A stretch of DNA of 64,000 bases from Lunularia cruciata (lineage: Eukaryota; Streptophyta; Marchantiopsida; Lunulariales; Lunulariaceae): NCBI GenBank assembly GCA_948567375.1, contig OX419760.1:38254001-38318000 (forward strand), in the 5' to 3' direction. Position numbers and translations under genes: made by a program. Below the pieces are notes generated by a model. It worked only from the letters and a program-made list of their open reading frames with translations, did no database searches and was not told where the DNA came from. Each line of letters begins with the position of its first letter. Position 1 is the stretch's first letter. Shown one piece after another: positions 53,338 to 64,000 of this stretch.

Positions 53338-54479
53338 AGTTTAATTTTAGTACTACTTATGAAAACTTTACATTTGCTTGAGTTACTTGTGTTTGCATCA
53401 TTATATATGCTATTCTTTAATAATTTTCCTTCCCCATACCTTGGGTGTTATGAGTTGGTATTTATGGTGAAATATTGCTTATCTTTATGATATTGTGTTT
53501 TTACAACTCTTGTACACTCATGGTGATTGAATCACTTTGCTTATCAATGAACTTAGGTGTTATGAGTCTGTGTTTATTGTAGACTCATGGTGATTGAATC
53601 ACTTGGCTTTCTCAAGAACTTAAGTGTTATGAGTTTGTCTTGATGGTGTAATATTGGTTATTCATTGTTCACATGCCACAATCTTATTGATGGTGTAGGT
53701 TGATTATATGCATGTGGATCTCATTCACATAGAGATGTATGCACTACCTATGGTAAGAGTGGGATCCATTTGATGGAGTAGGAATTGACTATATGCATGT
53801 TGATCCCATTTATTTTGAGGCATTGGCACGACATAAGGATGTCATTTATTTTGACGGCCATTTACTATCAAGGATGAGAGAAGAATAGAGGCCTAAAGAC
53901 ATCTTAGGGAGTTGCAAGAGAGTCATCCCCATCCCTTGGAGTTGCTAGAGATCCACCTCTAGCCCTTGGAGTTCAGACTTTACCAAGCTTAGAGAGCATC
54001 CTAGAGGATGTTGCACAAATATTAAACTTCATATAGTCACAAAGGAGACTTTGGGAGTGGGAGCATAAGTTAGAAAAGAGAGAGAGAGAGAGCTATTTTT
54101 TATAAAGAGTAGTCTTTAGGAGAGGAAGCATACTTTAGAAGCCAACATGGCAAAGATTAGAGACTTCTTATGGCTAGAGAGCAGACTTTGGCAGAGCAAG
54201 AGATGTTATATGTGATATTCATGAGACACGAGGTGGAGATTGGCTCAATTAGTCATAGATGTGGCTTGCTACAATTTGATGGGCCCGGAGTATGGGTATC
54301 AAGAAGGGTATTACCTATGAGAGTTTAGTATTTAGATGGAGAGGTTGGAGAGGACGTAGGTTGAGTTGAGAGAGATGTAGAGAACTCTAGATTAGACAAG
54401 GACTTTGTTAAATCAGGCAAGTGATGAGCTACATGAGGCTATGAGATCACCTTCTCTTCTTGTGGTGCATATAGCAACT
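53338..54479. other. Repeat-like DNA between the gypsy element and the inverted-copy repeat
   Basis: No gene. Local repeats are visible: ctcatggtgattgaatcactt occurs near 53518 and 53583, and tgcatgt-gatc-catt twice near 53710 and 53797. An (AG)n microsatellite lies near 54078-54093. It is probably decayed transposon sequence. Confidence 0.5.
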
Positions 54480-57120
54480 CATATTGATAATATGGATGTA
54501 ATACCATTAGCTACACATATGATCTGGAGGTGAAATTTGGTATGGTAATATCTGGAAGGTTGTTATATATGATGGAATAAATAGATCAGATAGAGGTATC
54601 ACCAAAAGAGTAATTCTATTAATAGGGCAAAAATGAAAACAGACTTGAAAACCTTAGAACCAATAGTTAGACATATGATCTAGAGGTGAAATTTAGTTTG
54701 GTAACATCTAGAAGGATGCTATACATGATGGATCAAAAGGATCAGAAAGAGGTATCACCAAAAGGGTACTTTTACTAATAGGGTAGAAATCAAAATATAC
54801 CTCAAATCTTTAGAGGTAATTTTGAGGGCCTAAATAGATGAATTAGACCTCAAAAATGTGCAGATTCCTCCCTAAGGATAGAATAGGTTGGCCTTCCCTC
54901 CCCCCATGTTTGTCTCATCAAGAGCTTTCCAATGGTACCTCATCCATATGATTCAGAGATTCCTACAAGAAGATTCCCTTTGATTAACACTAGTTTGACC
55001 AACCAAATAGGACCAGATCTGACATGTCACCCATGCACACACCTAATATGAGGGTGGAGATCAATGACATGTCACAAATCCATGTATTTGATACAAGGGT
55101 TATGCTTTCATTGAGTGTCTCTATTTGTTATATAATGAAGCCAAGGTGCTCCTTTGGGGCATCCAAGTTTGAGTGTAAAACTTGTGTTTTCTCATCTATG
55201 TATTTCTACTATCCTTGGAACATTACAATAATCACAATTACTTATGAGATTAAGATAGATGATTTGGAGAGGGGCATAAGAGGCTCAAATAGTACATTTT
55301 GAGAGTGTCACTTCATAGTCTTTGATAGATGATTTGGAGAGAGTGATTGAGGTGTGTAACTACATATTGTATGAGTCATAGTTCACTCTATGCATCCTTT
55401 AACATGGGGACTTGTAGAGGAAGGTTCTAGTATTGGATCATGGATGTTTGATAGATATTATGTTGTCTACCAATGGTCTTTACTCCCAATTGCATACATT
55501 GACAATGGATTGGAGACGTGTTCATTATAATGATCAACCATTTTTTATATGTTCCATAGCTTGGGGTTAGATGGTTTGTGCAAAAGTGTGTGCCTCACTT
55601 TAAAGTTATCATATGGTCGGATAGGACAAGAGGAGATTTAGAGTGGCAACTTAGGTCCAGATGGTGATGAGCTTTCTTGTATAAGGGTGTAGATATAAGA
55701 GAGCAGCTCATGGGTAATTTATGTGATATGAAAACTTACATTGATAAGTTTAAAGATTTTAGAGTTAGATTATATGCCACATTTACTTCATAAGGGCTAT
55801 CTATTTGAGATATATTGATAGTTGATAGTGCTACACTTCCATATTATAGGAATCATCTCTAAGGTGTCATCTACTCTCTTTCTTTTAATCCTTGGCACAT
55901 TATGCATACATCACACACCTCATCATTGAAGTCTTTGAGAGCTCTCTTAGATAAACATACCGTACTATTGTATTCATTGACTACTAGAGTGGACTACTAG
56001 AAGTCTTAGAGCTTATAATGAAGATCCATATGAGATAGTAGTAGAGTCTCTTTAGGATACTCCCTTGCAAGAGGAGGAAAGGGTATACATGTGGACATAT
56101 AGCCCTTTTTGGATACTTTTCCATGAGTGTTCATTAGCACATACTAGAATAGAGTAGATGCACACTCACTCTACATGTATTTACATTTCTTGTAGTCATA
56201 TCATTACTTGTGTTCATCTTGTGAGATTTATGGTTAATAATGGATGGATTTTTTACTTCTTAGATTTGTGTTCATATTCACTAAACATGGTAATTCACCT
56301 ATGTATTATGTCATGATATTTGTAGTCTAAAGCTAGTTTGCTCAAACATTGGAATGGTAGTGTTAGTAGTCATAGTTATTTTGGTAGTTTCTCATACACT
56401 ACTTGATGGTTGCCATATTTCATGTTAGGGCTATTAATCATATGGTGGGACTCACTATCACTTGCACCGTCAAATGTGCCATCAATGACACCATTAGGGC
56501 TGGAGACCTAGGTGAAGCAAAGGGTATACTTTCAAAGTGTAGTTCCAAAGAGCTCACTTCTTTTACATTGAGCTTTCAAGTTCTTGGCTATGGTAGACAG
56601 AGTCTAGCAAGCATCACCTGGAGTCTCTTAGCTAGGATGTGGCTTGACTATAATAAGTGCTTGATTGTTGGCAAATTGTTGAATGAAAGATCAAGTACAA
56701 ATCTAATTTGAGTGTGATTAAAGTGGAAGAATGAATTTATCACATTAAAGAAGTGAGAGTTAGGAGGAATAGAGTGTAGGAAATAAGGGCATTGGTAGTA
56801 TCTCCAAGCCTAGTTGGTCATTGGTACATTTGATCATGGCCCTAGATCCCTTTAAGAGTGATAGTGTGCAAAAGCACTATTTGGGTTGATGTAGATTTGA
56901 CAATGGGGCAAAAAGTATATGGAATTGTTGGCCAATTTTTTTGAGAATTGAGTCAATTTGAGATAGTGGATGTTTGATTTGAGCCCAAGAAAGTAAAATC
57001 AAGGTCTATTTGGTACAAATTGAACCCAAAATGCAAAATTGGAGGTGAATTTTAAAACACATCTCCTTGAATTAGGGATATAGAAATCCTCATCTTCTCA
57101 ATTTAACACAAGTTGATAGT
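54480..57120. repeat. Right copy of the dispersed repeat family
   Basis: Homologous, in inverted orientation, to 1-1750 (see that entry). It also includes an internal direct repeat: tagacatatgatctagaggtg-type blocks near 54507 and 54664, with gaggtatcaccaaaag in both. At about 55680-55790 one frame reads GVDIREQLMGNLCDMKT then YIDKFKDFRVRLYATF, which resembles a retroelement gag and suggests that the family is an LTR-type element; that assignment is inferred. Confidence 0.7.
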
Positions 57121-57710
57121 TAGCAAAGGATTTGGCAATCAACCAATTATAGAAGAGGTGTTTTAGATTGGCAAAGGTTGTCCAAATTTGGAGGTCAAGT
57201 TAACAAAGGTTTTCTAGAGTTGGAGGTTACACAAATTGCCTTAGCTAGTGCTTGAGTTGGTGAAGCTTGGCCAAATTTAAAGAAGCTTCAAATTGGCAAG
57301 AGGTTGTCTAGAGCACTATTCAAGCATCCTCAAACTCTAGACAACCTTTGAATCTAAACGACCTTTGCCAATCTAATATGGTTCCTCTATAATTGGTTGA
57401 CCGCTAAATCCTCCGCTAATTATCAACTTTGGCCAATCTGACACACCTTTTCTATGGTTGGTTGATCACCAAATCTATTAGTAACTATTAACCTATGTCA
57501 AATTGAAAGGATAGAGATCTCCAAATCTCTAATTCAAGGAAATGGGTACCCAAATCTACCTCCAATTTTGCACTTTGGGCTTAATTTGCACCAAATTGAC
57601 CTTGATTTCACTTCCTTGGACTCAAATCAAACACCCACCTTCTCAAATTGACTCACTTCTCAAAAAAATTGGCCAAAAATTCCTTACATTGTTTGCTCCA
57701 TTGCCAAGGT
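56905..57710. repeat. Large imperfect inverted repeat
   Basis: The arm at about 56905-57310 is matched in inverse by about 57310-57710. Examples: gttggccaatttttttgag (56924) with ctcaaaaaaattggccaa (57659), and gtacaaattgaacccaaa (57013) with tttgcaccaaattgacc (57588). Towards the centre, agaggttgtctagagcacta (57299) is met by actctagacaacctttga (57335). Arms of about 400 bp almost meet, so the region could form a long hairpin. It resembles the 1-175 sequence as well. Confidence 0.85.
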
Positions 57711-57719
57711 CTTGTCTTT

Positions 57720-58270
57720 GAATAGTGCTCAAGTTGGTAATGCTTGGACAAATTTGGAGAGGGTTTGAATTAGCAAGAAGAAAGGCCTAATCTAGTTGAA
57801 TTTTGTCATCCTCTCAATTTGGCCCAAGTTGATAGTTCACAAAGGATTTGGCAAGTTGATAGTTAACAAAAGATTTGGCGGTCAACCAACCATAGAGGAA
57901 GTGTGTTAGATTACCAAAGGTCATCTAGATCTAGAGGTCAAGTTGGTAAAGCTTGTCTAGAGTTGGAGATTGCTTGAATTGCCCTAGCTAGTACTTGAGT
58001 TAGTGAAGGTTGACCATATTGGAAGAAGAGGTGTGTTAGATTAGCAAAGGTTTTCCAGATTCAAAGGTCAAGTTGGCGGAGGTTGTCTAGAGTTGGAGGT
58101 CACTCAAATTACCCTAGTCAATGAAGCTTGGCCAGATTTGGAGAGAGTTTGAAGTCAAGTTGGTGGAAGTTATCCAAAGTTGGAAATCACCCAAATTGCC
58201 TTAATTAGTGAACTTTGGCCAGATTTAGGGAGGATTCAAATTGGCAAGAAGAAAGGTCTTATTTGGCACT
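57720..58270. repeat. Array of degenerate direct repeats
   Basis: The motif order aggtcaagttgg, ttgtctagagttggag, caaattgcc and gaagcttggcca recurs about three times, at roughly 57930-58010, 58060-58130 and 58150-58220, with partial repeats before it. The same motifs occur in the arms of the neighbouring inverted repeat, so the array probably grew from it. No coding potential was recognised. Confidence 0.7.
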
Positions 58271-58412
58271 TTGAGGCATAGGGATGTGGGCTAGAGAGGC
58301 TTTGAACGCCTAAAATGCCAACTTGTTGGCATGAGGCTAGCTAGTTTAGATGAATTTCTGGTAGTTTTGGTCATTCTTGGCAAAATTGCCTACCCTTCTA
58401 GATTATATATAA

Positions 58413-58473
58413 CAAGGTTTGAACTCCAGACCTTTGGTTCTTAGACTAGTGCCCTAGCCAATTGGTTTACCCT
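58413..58473 (-). other. tRNA-like relic, possibly SINE-derived
   Basis: On the minus strand the sequence starts gagggtaaaccaattggcta and ends ggagttcaaacctt. It has an A-box-like part (taaaccaattgg), a putative anticodon loop (ctaagaa) and a B-box-like part (gagttcaaacc) at tRNA spacing. Stems pair poorly, so a working tRNA is unlikely. Confidence 0.4.
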
Positions 58474-58994
58474 CACTTGTTGTCTTAGTGCATCGTCGAT
58501 TGATAGATATACACATGTAGTTTTGGCTAAGAGAGGTAGTTTGATCCCATCCTTGGTGATCTTAGTAGCTTAGGAATAGATAGACACTCCTATTATATCA
58601 AATGCCAAATGGTGATAGAGTCAATTTGGTGTTGATTCATGAGATGGAGGGTTTTTGTTTAGATTTTTTGTGATTGGACTTCCTCCATTATCTACTTCTA
58701 TTTTTGCACTATGTTTGCAAGAGATGCCTTGACTTTAGAGCATTGGTGCTTTGGTGTGCTCTCGGTAGTGAGGCTATGGTGATTACCAATCAAAATACTT
58801 ATGTTACTCCCTAATGAGACAAGAAGTGATGACTTGTAGACCATGAGAGTGCATGTTGTGATGGCATGTCATAGGTTGCCTTTTTTCCTAAATTAGTTGT
58901 CAAAGTTAGAGTTACATTAGTGAGTGGTGTTCAATTGATGGTGGCACTTGGTGTTGATCCTTGGTAAGGTACTTGTGGTGGTTACACTTATGGT

Positions 58995-59357
58995 TTGAGT
59001 TACATTGTCATAATAGAGTTCTTTGGGGATTCCAACAGAGATATTGTTGCAATATCTAGTGGGTTTACACAGAGTGGCGCTTGGTATAAGCATACATTTG
59101 AGTTCTTAGTGAGGGAGGAGATTGACTCTGATTTGGAATTTAATATAAGAGCTAGTTTAGTTGAAAGTGCACTTGGTGTATCTACATCATCATTGTGGGA
59201 CATGGACAAGATTTATGGGGCATCTAAAAGCCTCAAGCACTACTATAGTACAATGGGTACCATTGAGTTGGATGATTTCATTGAAGAGTTTGATGATTTC
59301 ATCCAAGAGTTGGATAACTTCATCCAAGAGTTTGATAGTTTGTGTGATTTGCAATAA
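58995..59357 (+). other. Unassigned open frame in repeat DNA with a periodic acidic C-terminus
   Basis: A 120-codon frame (starting from a non-ATG codon) of unknown identity. Its end repeats the pattern D-D/N-F-I-x-E-F/L-D about three to four times (59270-59340) because of a roughly 30-bp DNA repeat (gatgatttcatccaagagtt and variants). It lies in AT-rich repeat DNA and is probably a fragment of a decayed element. Confidence 0.3.
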
Positions 59358-60603
59358 ATGTAGAACCCAACTTTTTTCACACACTTCAAAGCATAGGAAA
59401 GGTTGTTTTAGCACTTGGAGAGTCTACCAATGGATGACTACCATGAGTTCATGAGAGCTCATTTGGAAGAGATTGAGCTATGGAGATAGTATTGGTCTCC
59501 ACAATACATCTTTATTACTTTAGGCTTGGTTGCTAGGAGTAGATCAGTAGTACCCATGAGTTCTAGCTTTGGTTGCATTGGTGTACTCTATGGAGGTGCA
59601 CTAGTTGAAGATGGTGCTACTACAAGTGGGACTACCATTGCAAGAAGTGGTGCAGTACCACCATGGTAGAGTTCTTCTAGTGTTTGAGATAAAATTACCA
59701 AGGAGTGCAAATTAACAAGCTGAGTAGCTTGCATGAGTTCAAATAAAAGGCTGGAGAGAGCCTACACAAGGCATACACTTATATGAGATGGCTTATCAAT
59801 TTCACTCAAGAAGTTACGAAGGCATAGGTAGTCTAGTTTTGGTATGGGATCTTGGACAAGGAGTTGTAATGTAGAGTATGTGATGCTAAATTGTTACATT
59901 TTACCCCTACTTTGATAATGGTCTTTAGTTTGGTTGAACACATTAAGCTTGACATGATGGAGGAGAGAGTGGTGACATCTTGATTTGGTAAGGAGACCTC
60001 ACACATAGCTATTACTTCTTCTAGAGTGAAGTAGAGTGCACCACATTGTGTTAGCTTCCAAGGGTAGAGTGGACAACCTAGATCTTATGGAGTGAGTAGA
60101 GGGCCTAGTGCAGCTAGACCCTTACCTTCATTTTTTAGGTTAGTAGCAGCTAATCACTTGTCATCAAGTTCAAAAAACTAGTACCATGTTGAACTAAATA
60201 TGTAGCCATGAAATTGAAGCCATTGACTCTTTAAACTGGTTTCTTATAGTTTCCACCATAATTTTTTGCAAAATGCTCTAGGTCCTTGAGATAATCCAAT
60301 AATTGAGAGTAATGATGTGAAATCATCCTGAACGTTGCTTTCTCTTTGCTCATAATAGAAGGCAATTAGGAAGGGATTGACAAGACCATCCTCAACAAAT
60401 CTCCAAATGTACCACACATAGATTCACCCACATGTTGCTTCAAGTCAAGAATGGGAATAGATTGTGGAATTTGATTCATAAAAGAAGAGTATTCCATGTT
60501 TCCAAACATGTCAAGTTCATCATGATATGCTAAACCTCCCATTTTCTTGTTGTTTGGTGGCAAGTTGCTCAAATTTTCCTCACTCTCTTGTCCATTCATA
60601 CTC
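59358..60603. other. Repeat-like DNA without a recognised gene
   Basis: No supported gene. The minus frame at 60366-60599 (77 codons) is unrecognised. Sequence style is the same as the surrounding decayed repeats. Confidence 0.4.
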
Positions 60604-60682
60604 CACCATATTCACTAGAGTAGAATAGTTGTTAGGAGATGTAACATCTCCTAACAACTATTCTACTCTAGTTTTTATGGTG
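60604..60682. repeat. Near-perfect palindrome (foldback)
   Basis: A perfect 29-bp inverted repeat (60614-60642 with 60644-60672, core gaatagttgttaggagatgt) has a single-base loop. The arms extend outward with few mismatches (ccaccat on the left, atggtgg on the right), to about 39 bp each. A related, non-palindromic copy of the left flank follows at about 60699-60790. Confidence 0.95.
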
Positions 60683-63600
60683 GATTGGCGGTAGCGTTCA
60701 AATTTTTTGTACTCTCTTGTCTATTCATACTTCCTCATCTTTTATGCTAACATCTCCTAAAAATTATTCCCTTTTAGTCTCGATGGTGGATTGCACACTC
60801 ACTAATTCAAAAATAGAGGATAAATCTCAAATTGGAGGGAATATTAGATTTCAATTTCTCCATTAAATGTGTTTGAAGTACATAGTTCTGAAACACTTAC
60901 TTGCAATTTGACTTGGAGAATTTCATAGAGCTTCAGATGGCTTATGAAAAGTTTTACACATGGCAAGTTCTCCTCCTCTCATGACCATACTTTGTTCACC
61001 TAAATTTCTTGTAAATCTTTGATAATTGAATGCATTTCCTGATTTTCAACTATAAATCCATTTACATAGAATTTAACTTTGACTTGCTCCTTATTTCACG
61101 AGTACTCATAAAATTATTCATGGATATCTATATACCATCTATAAATAAATGTATGTGGTTTCTATTATTGAAATCCACTTATGTGGATCAATCTAACAAT
61201 TATACCATTTGAATAAGATTTACCAAAATAGGATCTATTTTAAGAAATTCAAGATTGATGTTACAATCTCCATCTCTACGCAAGTCATCATACAAATCTA
61301 GTGAGTGCACACATTTTGATGGTTAGCTCATTTTGTGGTACCTATATTGACTTGACAAAAGAGAAATTATAAAAAGAAATTATTGTTGATTGACAACTAG
61401 AAGTGTATGATCTAAATGTTTTATTTCCCAAATCTATTGGCTCAAATTGTAGATCTAGAGATACATATTATATCATGAACCTAATAATTTAATATCATGT
61501 GAATGTGTTTGAACATTGCACATGTTATCTAGATATGAACTTGAGCTACATAAAAGCTATATATGGGTGGGATATCCCACCGCTAATTGAATTAAAGATA
61601 ATATGCAAGATATATAATATTATTATATAGTTAGATTCATGTTATATTGTGTTATTTAGTTTAAAAATATTAAGCATCTTCATATGTAAAATTTGAGTTA
61701 TTGAATTGGAAATAAATAAAGGTTTATACAACATATTTCACTTGGTCAATCAAGAGTACTATTTTTTAATTCCAAAATTTTTATTTACTAAAATAGGTTT
61801 CACTTTAGGAACATATTGGTTTCGGGATATTATACTTCATTGGACCTCCACATGATTTTTCATAGCTCTCAATTTCACAAGAGATAATTTCCTTAACTCT
61901 CGATGACACATTTATACTTCTTTTCCTCTCTTTTTCCCTTGGTTTTTCTTATACTCTTTTTATTTACCTATCATAGTGATGATACCTTTCCTACCTAGAG
62001 ATATAGAGCAAATTCCATTCTCACTTTCCCTTTTTCTTTATGCATATTATTGATCTCTTTTCTTACCTTTCACCGTAGGCCAATGAGATTCTATATTTCT
62101 CTACATTTTTCCCCTTTACCTTCTTTTCCTACCTTCCCTTCTCTCATTTGTTGCCCTTTTCTAAGTAGTTTGCATTATCATTTTCTCTTAAAGCAGTTTT
62201 TTCTTAGATCGTTATCCTTTCTTCATTTTATCTATCAATTCATTCATAGAGTTCTTAAGACATTGCTATGTTTGGTAACTTCAGTATTTATAAGTATTGT
62301 AACTACTCAAAAGATTATAGTTTAATATTACATTTCTTAAAAAAAGGTCAAATTCTATATTAGATTTTTGTTATAAGAATAGATGCTTCATGGAGTACAT
62401 CTACAAAACCTCACATCTGAATATATTATTAATTTAGAGATCTCATATGAATGATTGGAGCATTGGATTGTTGAGACCTAAATATGGGTAAGTCAAATGA
62501 CTTGCAATGGTATAGACCATTAAATGTAAGATTAGACCTAGTATAGACAAGTGAGTGTAAGATTGGAGATGGGATAAACCACGCGGATGTACAATTTGGG
62601 TAGATTATGAAATAAATATAAACTAGAAAGGAGAATGATCATGATTAGAATATTGTTAGAAAAGGCTATTGATGAGTTCAATGTATACATTCTTCATATA
62701 TAGTGGAAATAATCAACATATGATTGGAGGTTCTTAATTTACTTGAAGATTTTTTTCATGCACTTTAATTCAATGAAGAATATATAAATTTACATACTAT
62801 TATGAATTCTATTAACTAAAATTATTTTTCTAGAAAAAAATCCACTCGTGTGGAGCTTATATAGAAATATAATTTTAACTACCTTAGCAATAAATTATTG
62901 GAAAGAGATAGTAAAACCTTTCTACTTGTTTGAACTTGAGTTGAATTTTGCTCTTAATATCTTGACTATGAATCGAAATGTGATTTACTAGAATTTTTTA
63001 TTGCTCAATTATGTAACTTTTTAATCCTCATCACTTTAAATAGGTTATTGGATTCTCTTTGATGCAAAAATTACTGTTAATAAACCTTAAATTAGGACTT
63101 TTAATTGTTTCTCAACGTCATAGCTCTAGTACATCAATGTAAGCTACGTGCTTCCTTCCAATTGAGATAGTGTTTTATGTATTCAAATATAGATTTCTCA
63201 CACTTGATATATTTGGAGAATTTTAACTCAAATTCAAGGTTACATATTCATCTTAATCTTTTGGGTAAGTAGAGGTTTTTTTATATTATATTTAGTGAAA
63301 ATAGAAATCTCTATAATAGTCATCTAGTGGCAATTTTTAAGATTACAATATCATTTGTTTAGATGAAGATTACACAAAGTGTCACTCAAATCACTTATCA
63401 CAACTATATTTTTCTCCTATTTAATCTATTAGGATACATTAAATAGAGTTGAATTTTTGGAAGATACTATATGACATCTAATATATCTAGCCAATGTAAA
63501 ATATGGAATGTCAAACCATTTGAAATGTTTGAGAACTTGTGGATTAAACACAAATAGGAGTTATACGACAATTCTTGGACAATTCTCATAACTAAGAAAA

Positions 63601-64000
63601 ACTTCTTGGACCTCAAGGATCAATTATAACATAAGTAGAGAGAATATAAATTCTTGAGAAATTTTCACATGAAAATTATGAGTATCTTTCTATGTTTCCA
63701 TTTAAAAAATTGTCAAAAGTAAAGAAAAGGTATCTTAAACTATATCCTTCAATACACAATAAATTGTTATATTATAGGAACTTATTTCAATTCATATCCT
63801 TAAAAATTATAGACTGCAAATCACAAGAATAAAATGATATCTTATTACAAGATTAAAAATGAGAAAATATCACTAAGTAAAGCTAATCAGAAAACCTACA
63901 CTTAAAATTGATGGTTCACACCAAACAAGGACCCTTCATTTACCACCTCAATATAAGTATATAATAAGATTCTACAAGTTATAGAATACTATTTCAAATC
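60683..64000. other. AT-rich gene-free end of the window
   Basis: Very AT-rich DNA with frequent stops on both strands. A pyrimidine-rich stretch occurs at about 61900-62230. No gene, RNA or bounded element was recognised. Confidence 0.5.

Overview
The window is nuclear DNA from a land plant. The evidence is spliced genes with canonical GT-AG introns, plant-type protein families (TAAC-like ADP/ATP carrier, plastid-type leucine aminopeptidase, AMT2-type ammonium transporter, KNOX domains, plant UNC93-like protein) and degenerate Ty3/gypsy and Copia-like LTR elements. A bryophyte, possibly a liverwort, is my best guess. It rests on general impression (compact spliced genes, a KNOX protein without a homeodomain, an AKT-like AGC kinase layout) and is not proven by the sequence.

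Layout: 1-3.8 kb is AT-rich repeat DNA. From about 4 to 44 kb lies a gene island with six genes I could model to codon precision: (1) a TAAC-type adenine nucleotide carrier, + strand, 5714-9160, 10 exons, 472 aa; (2) leucine aminopeptidase (M17), - strand, 14812-10576, 10 exons, 607 aa, with a probable plastid transit peptide and one probable GC-AG intron; (3) an UNC93-like MFS protein, + strand, 16537-18330, one exon, 597 aa, with an unusual CxxC-rich N-terminus; (4) a KNOX1-KNOX2 protein with no homeodomain, - strand, 20580-18800, 4 exons, 373 aa; (5) an AMT2-type ammonium transporter, - strand, 26772-23616, 3 exons, 483 aa; (6) an AGC protein kinase with an N-terminal PH/TH1-like module, + strand, 38385-43328, 13 exons, 499 aa. 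In every model the exon phases agree at each junction. About 11 kb between genes 5 and 6 has no gene I can support, but it holds a clean solo LTR (35361-35760) flanked by a 6-bp duplication.

From about 44 to 64 kb is repeat-rich DNA. It contains one structurally complete but decayed Ty3/gypsy element (47695-53332, - strand: LTRs, primer site, gag, protease, RT, RNase H, integrase), diverged copies of another repeat family, a large inverted repeat at 56.9-57.7 kb, a near-perfect palindrome at 60.6 kb and a tRNA-like relic. The repeat DNA at the far left (1-1750) is homologous, in inverted orientation, to 54480-57120, so the gene island sits between inverted copies of one repeat family.

The genes do not form a pathway; they are ordinary neighbours in a plant genome. 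The most interesting items are the KNOX protein that lacks its homeodomain and carries a 51-bp tandem duplication giving two in-frame splice donors inside KNOX1, the AKT-like domain order of the AGC kinase with Tyr at the hydrophobic-motif phosphosite, the four evenly spaced CxxC pairs in the UNC93-like protein, and the many local tandem duplications (about 50-230 bp) in genes, introns and repeats alike.
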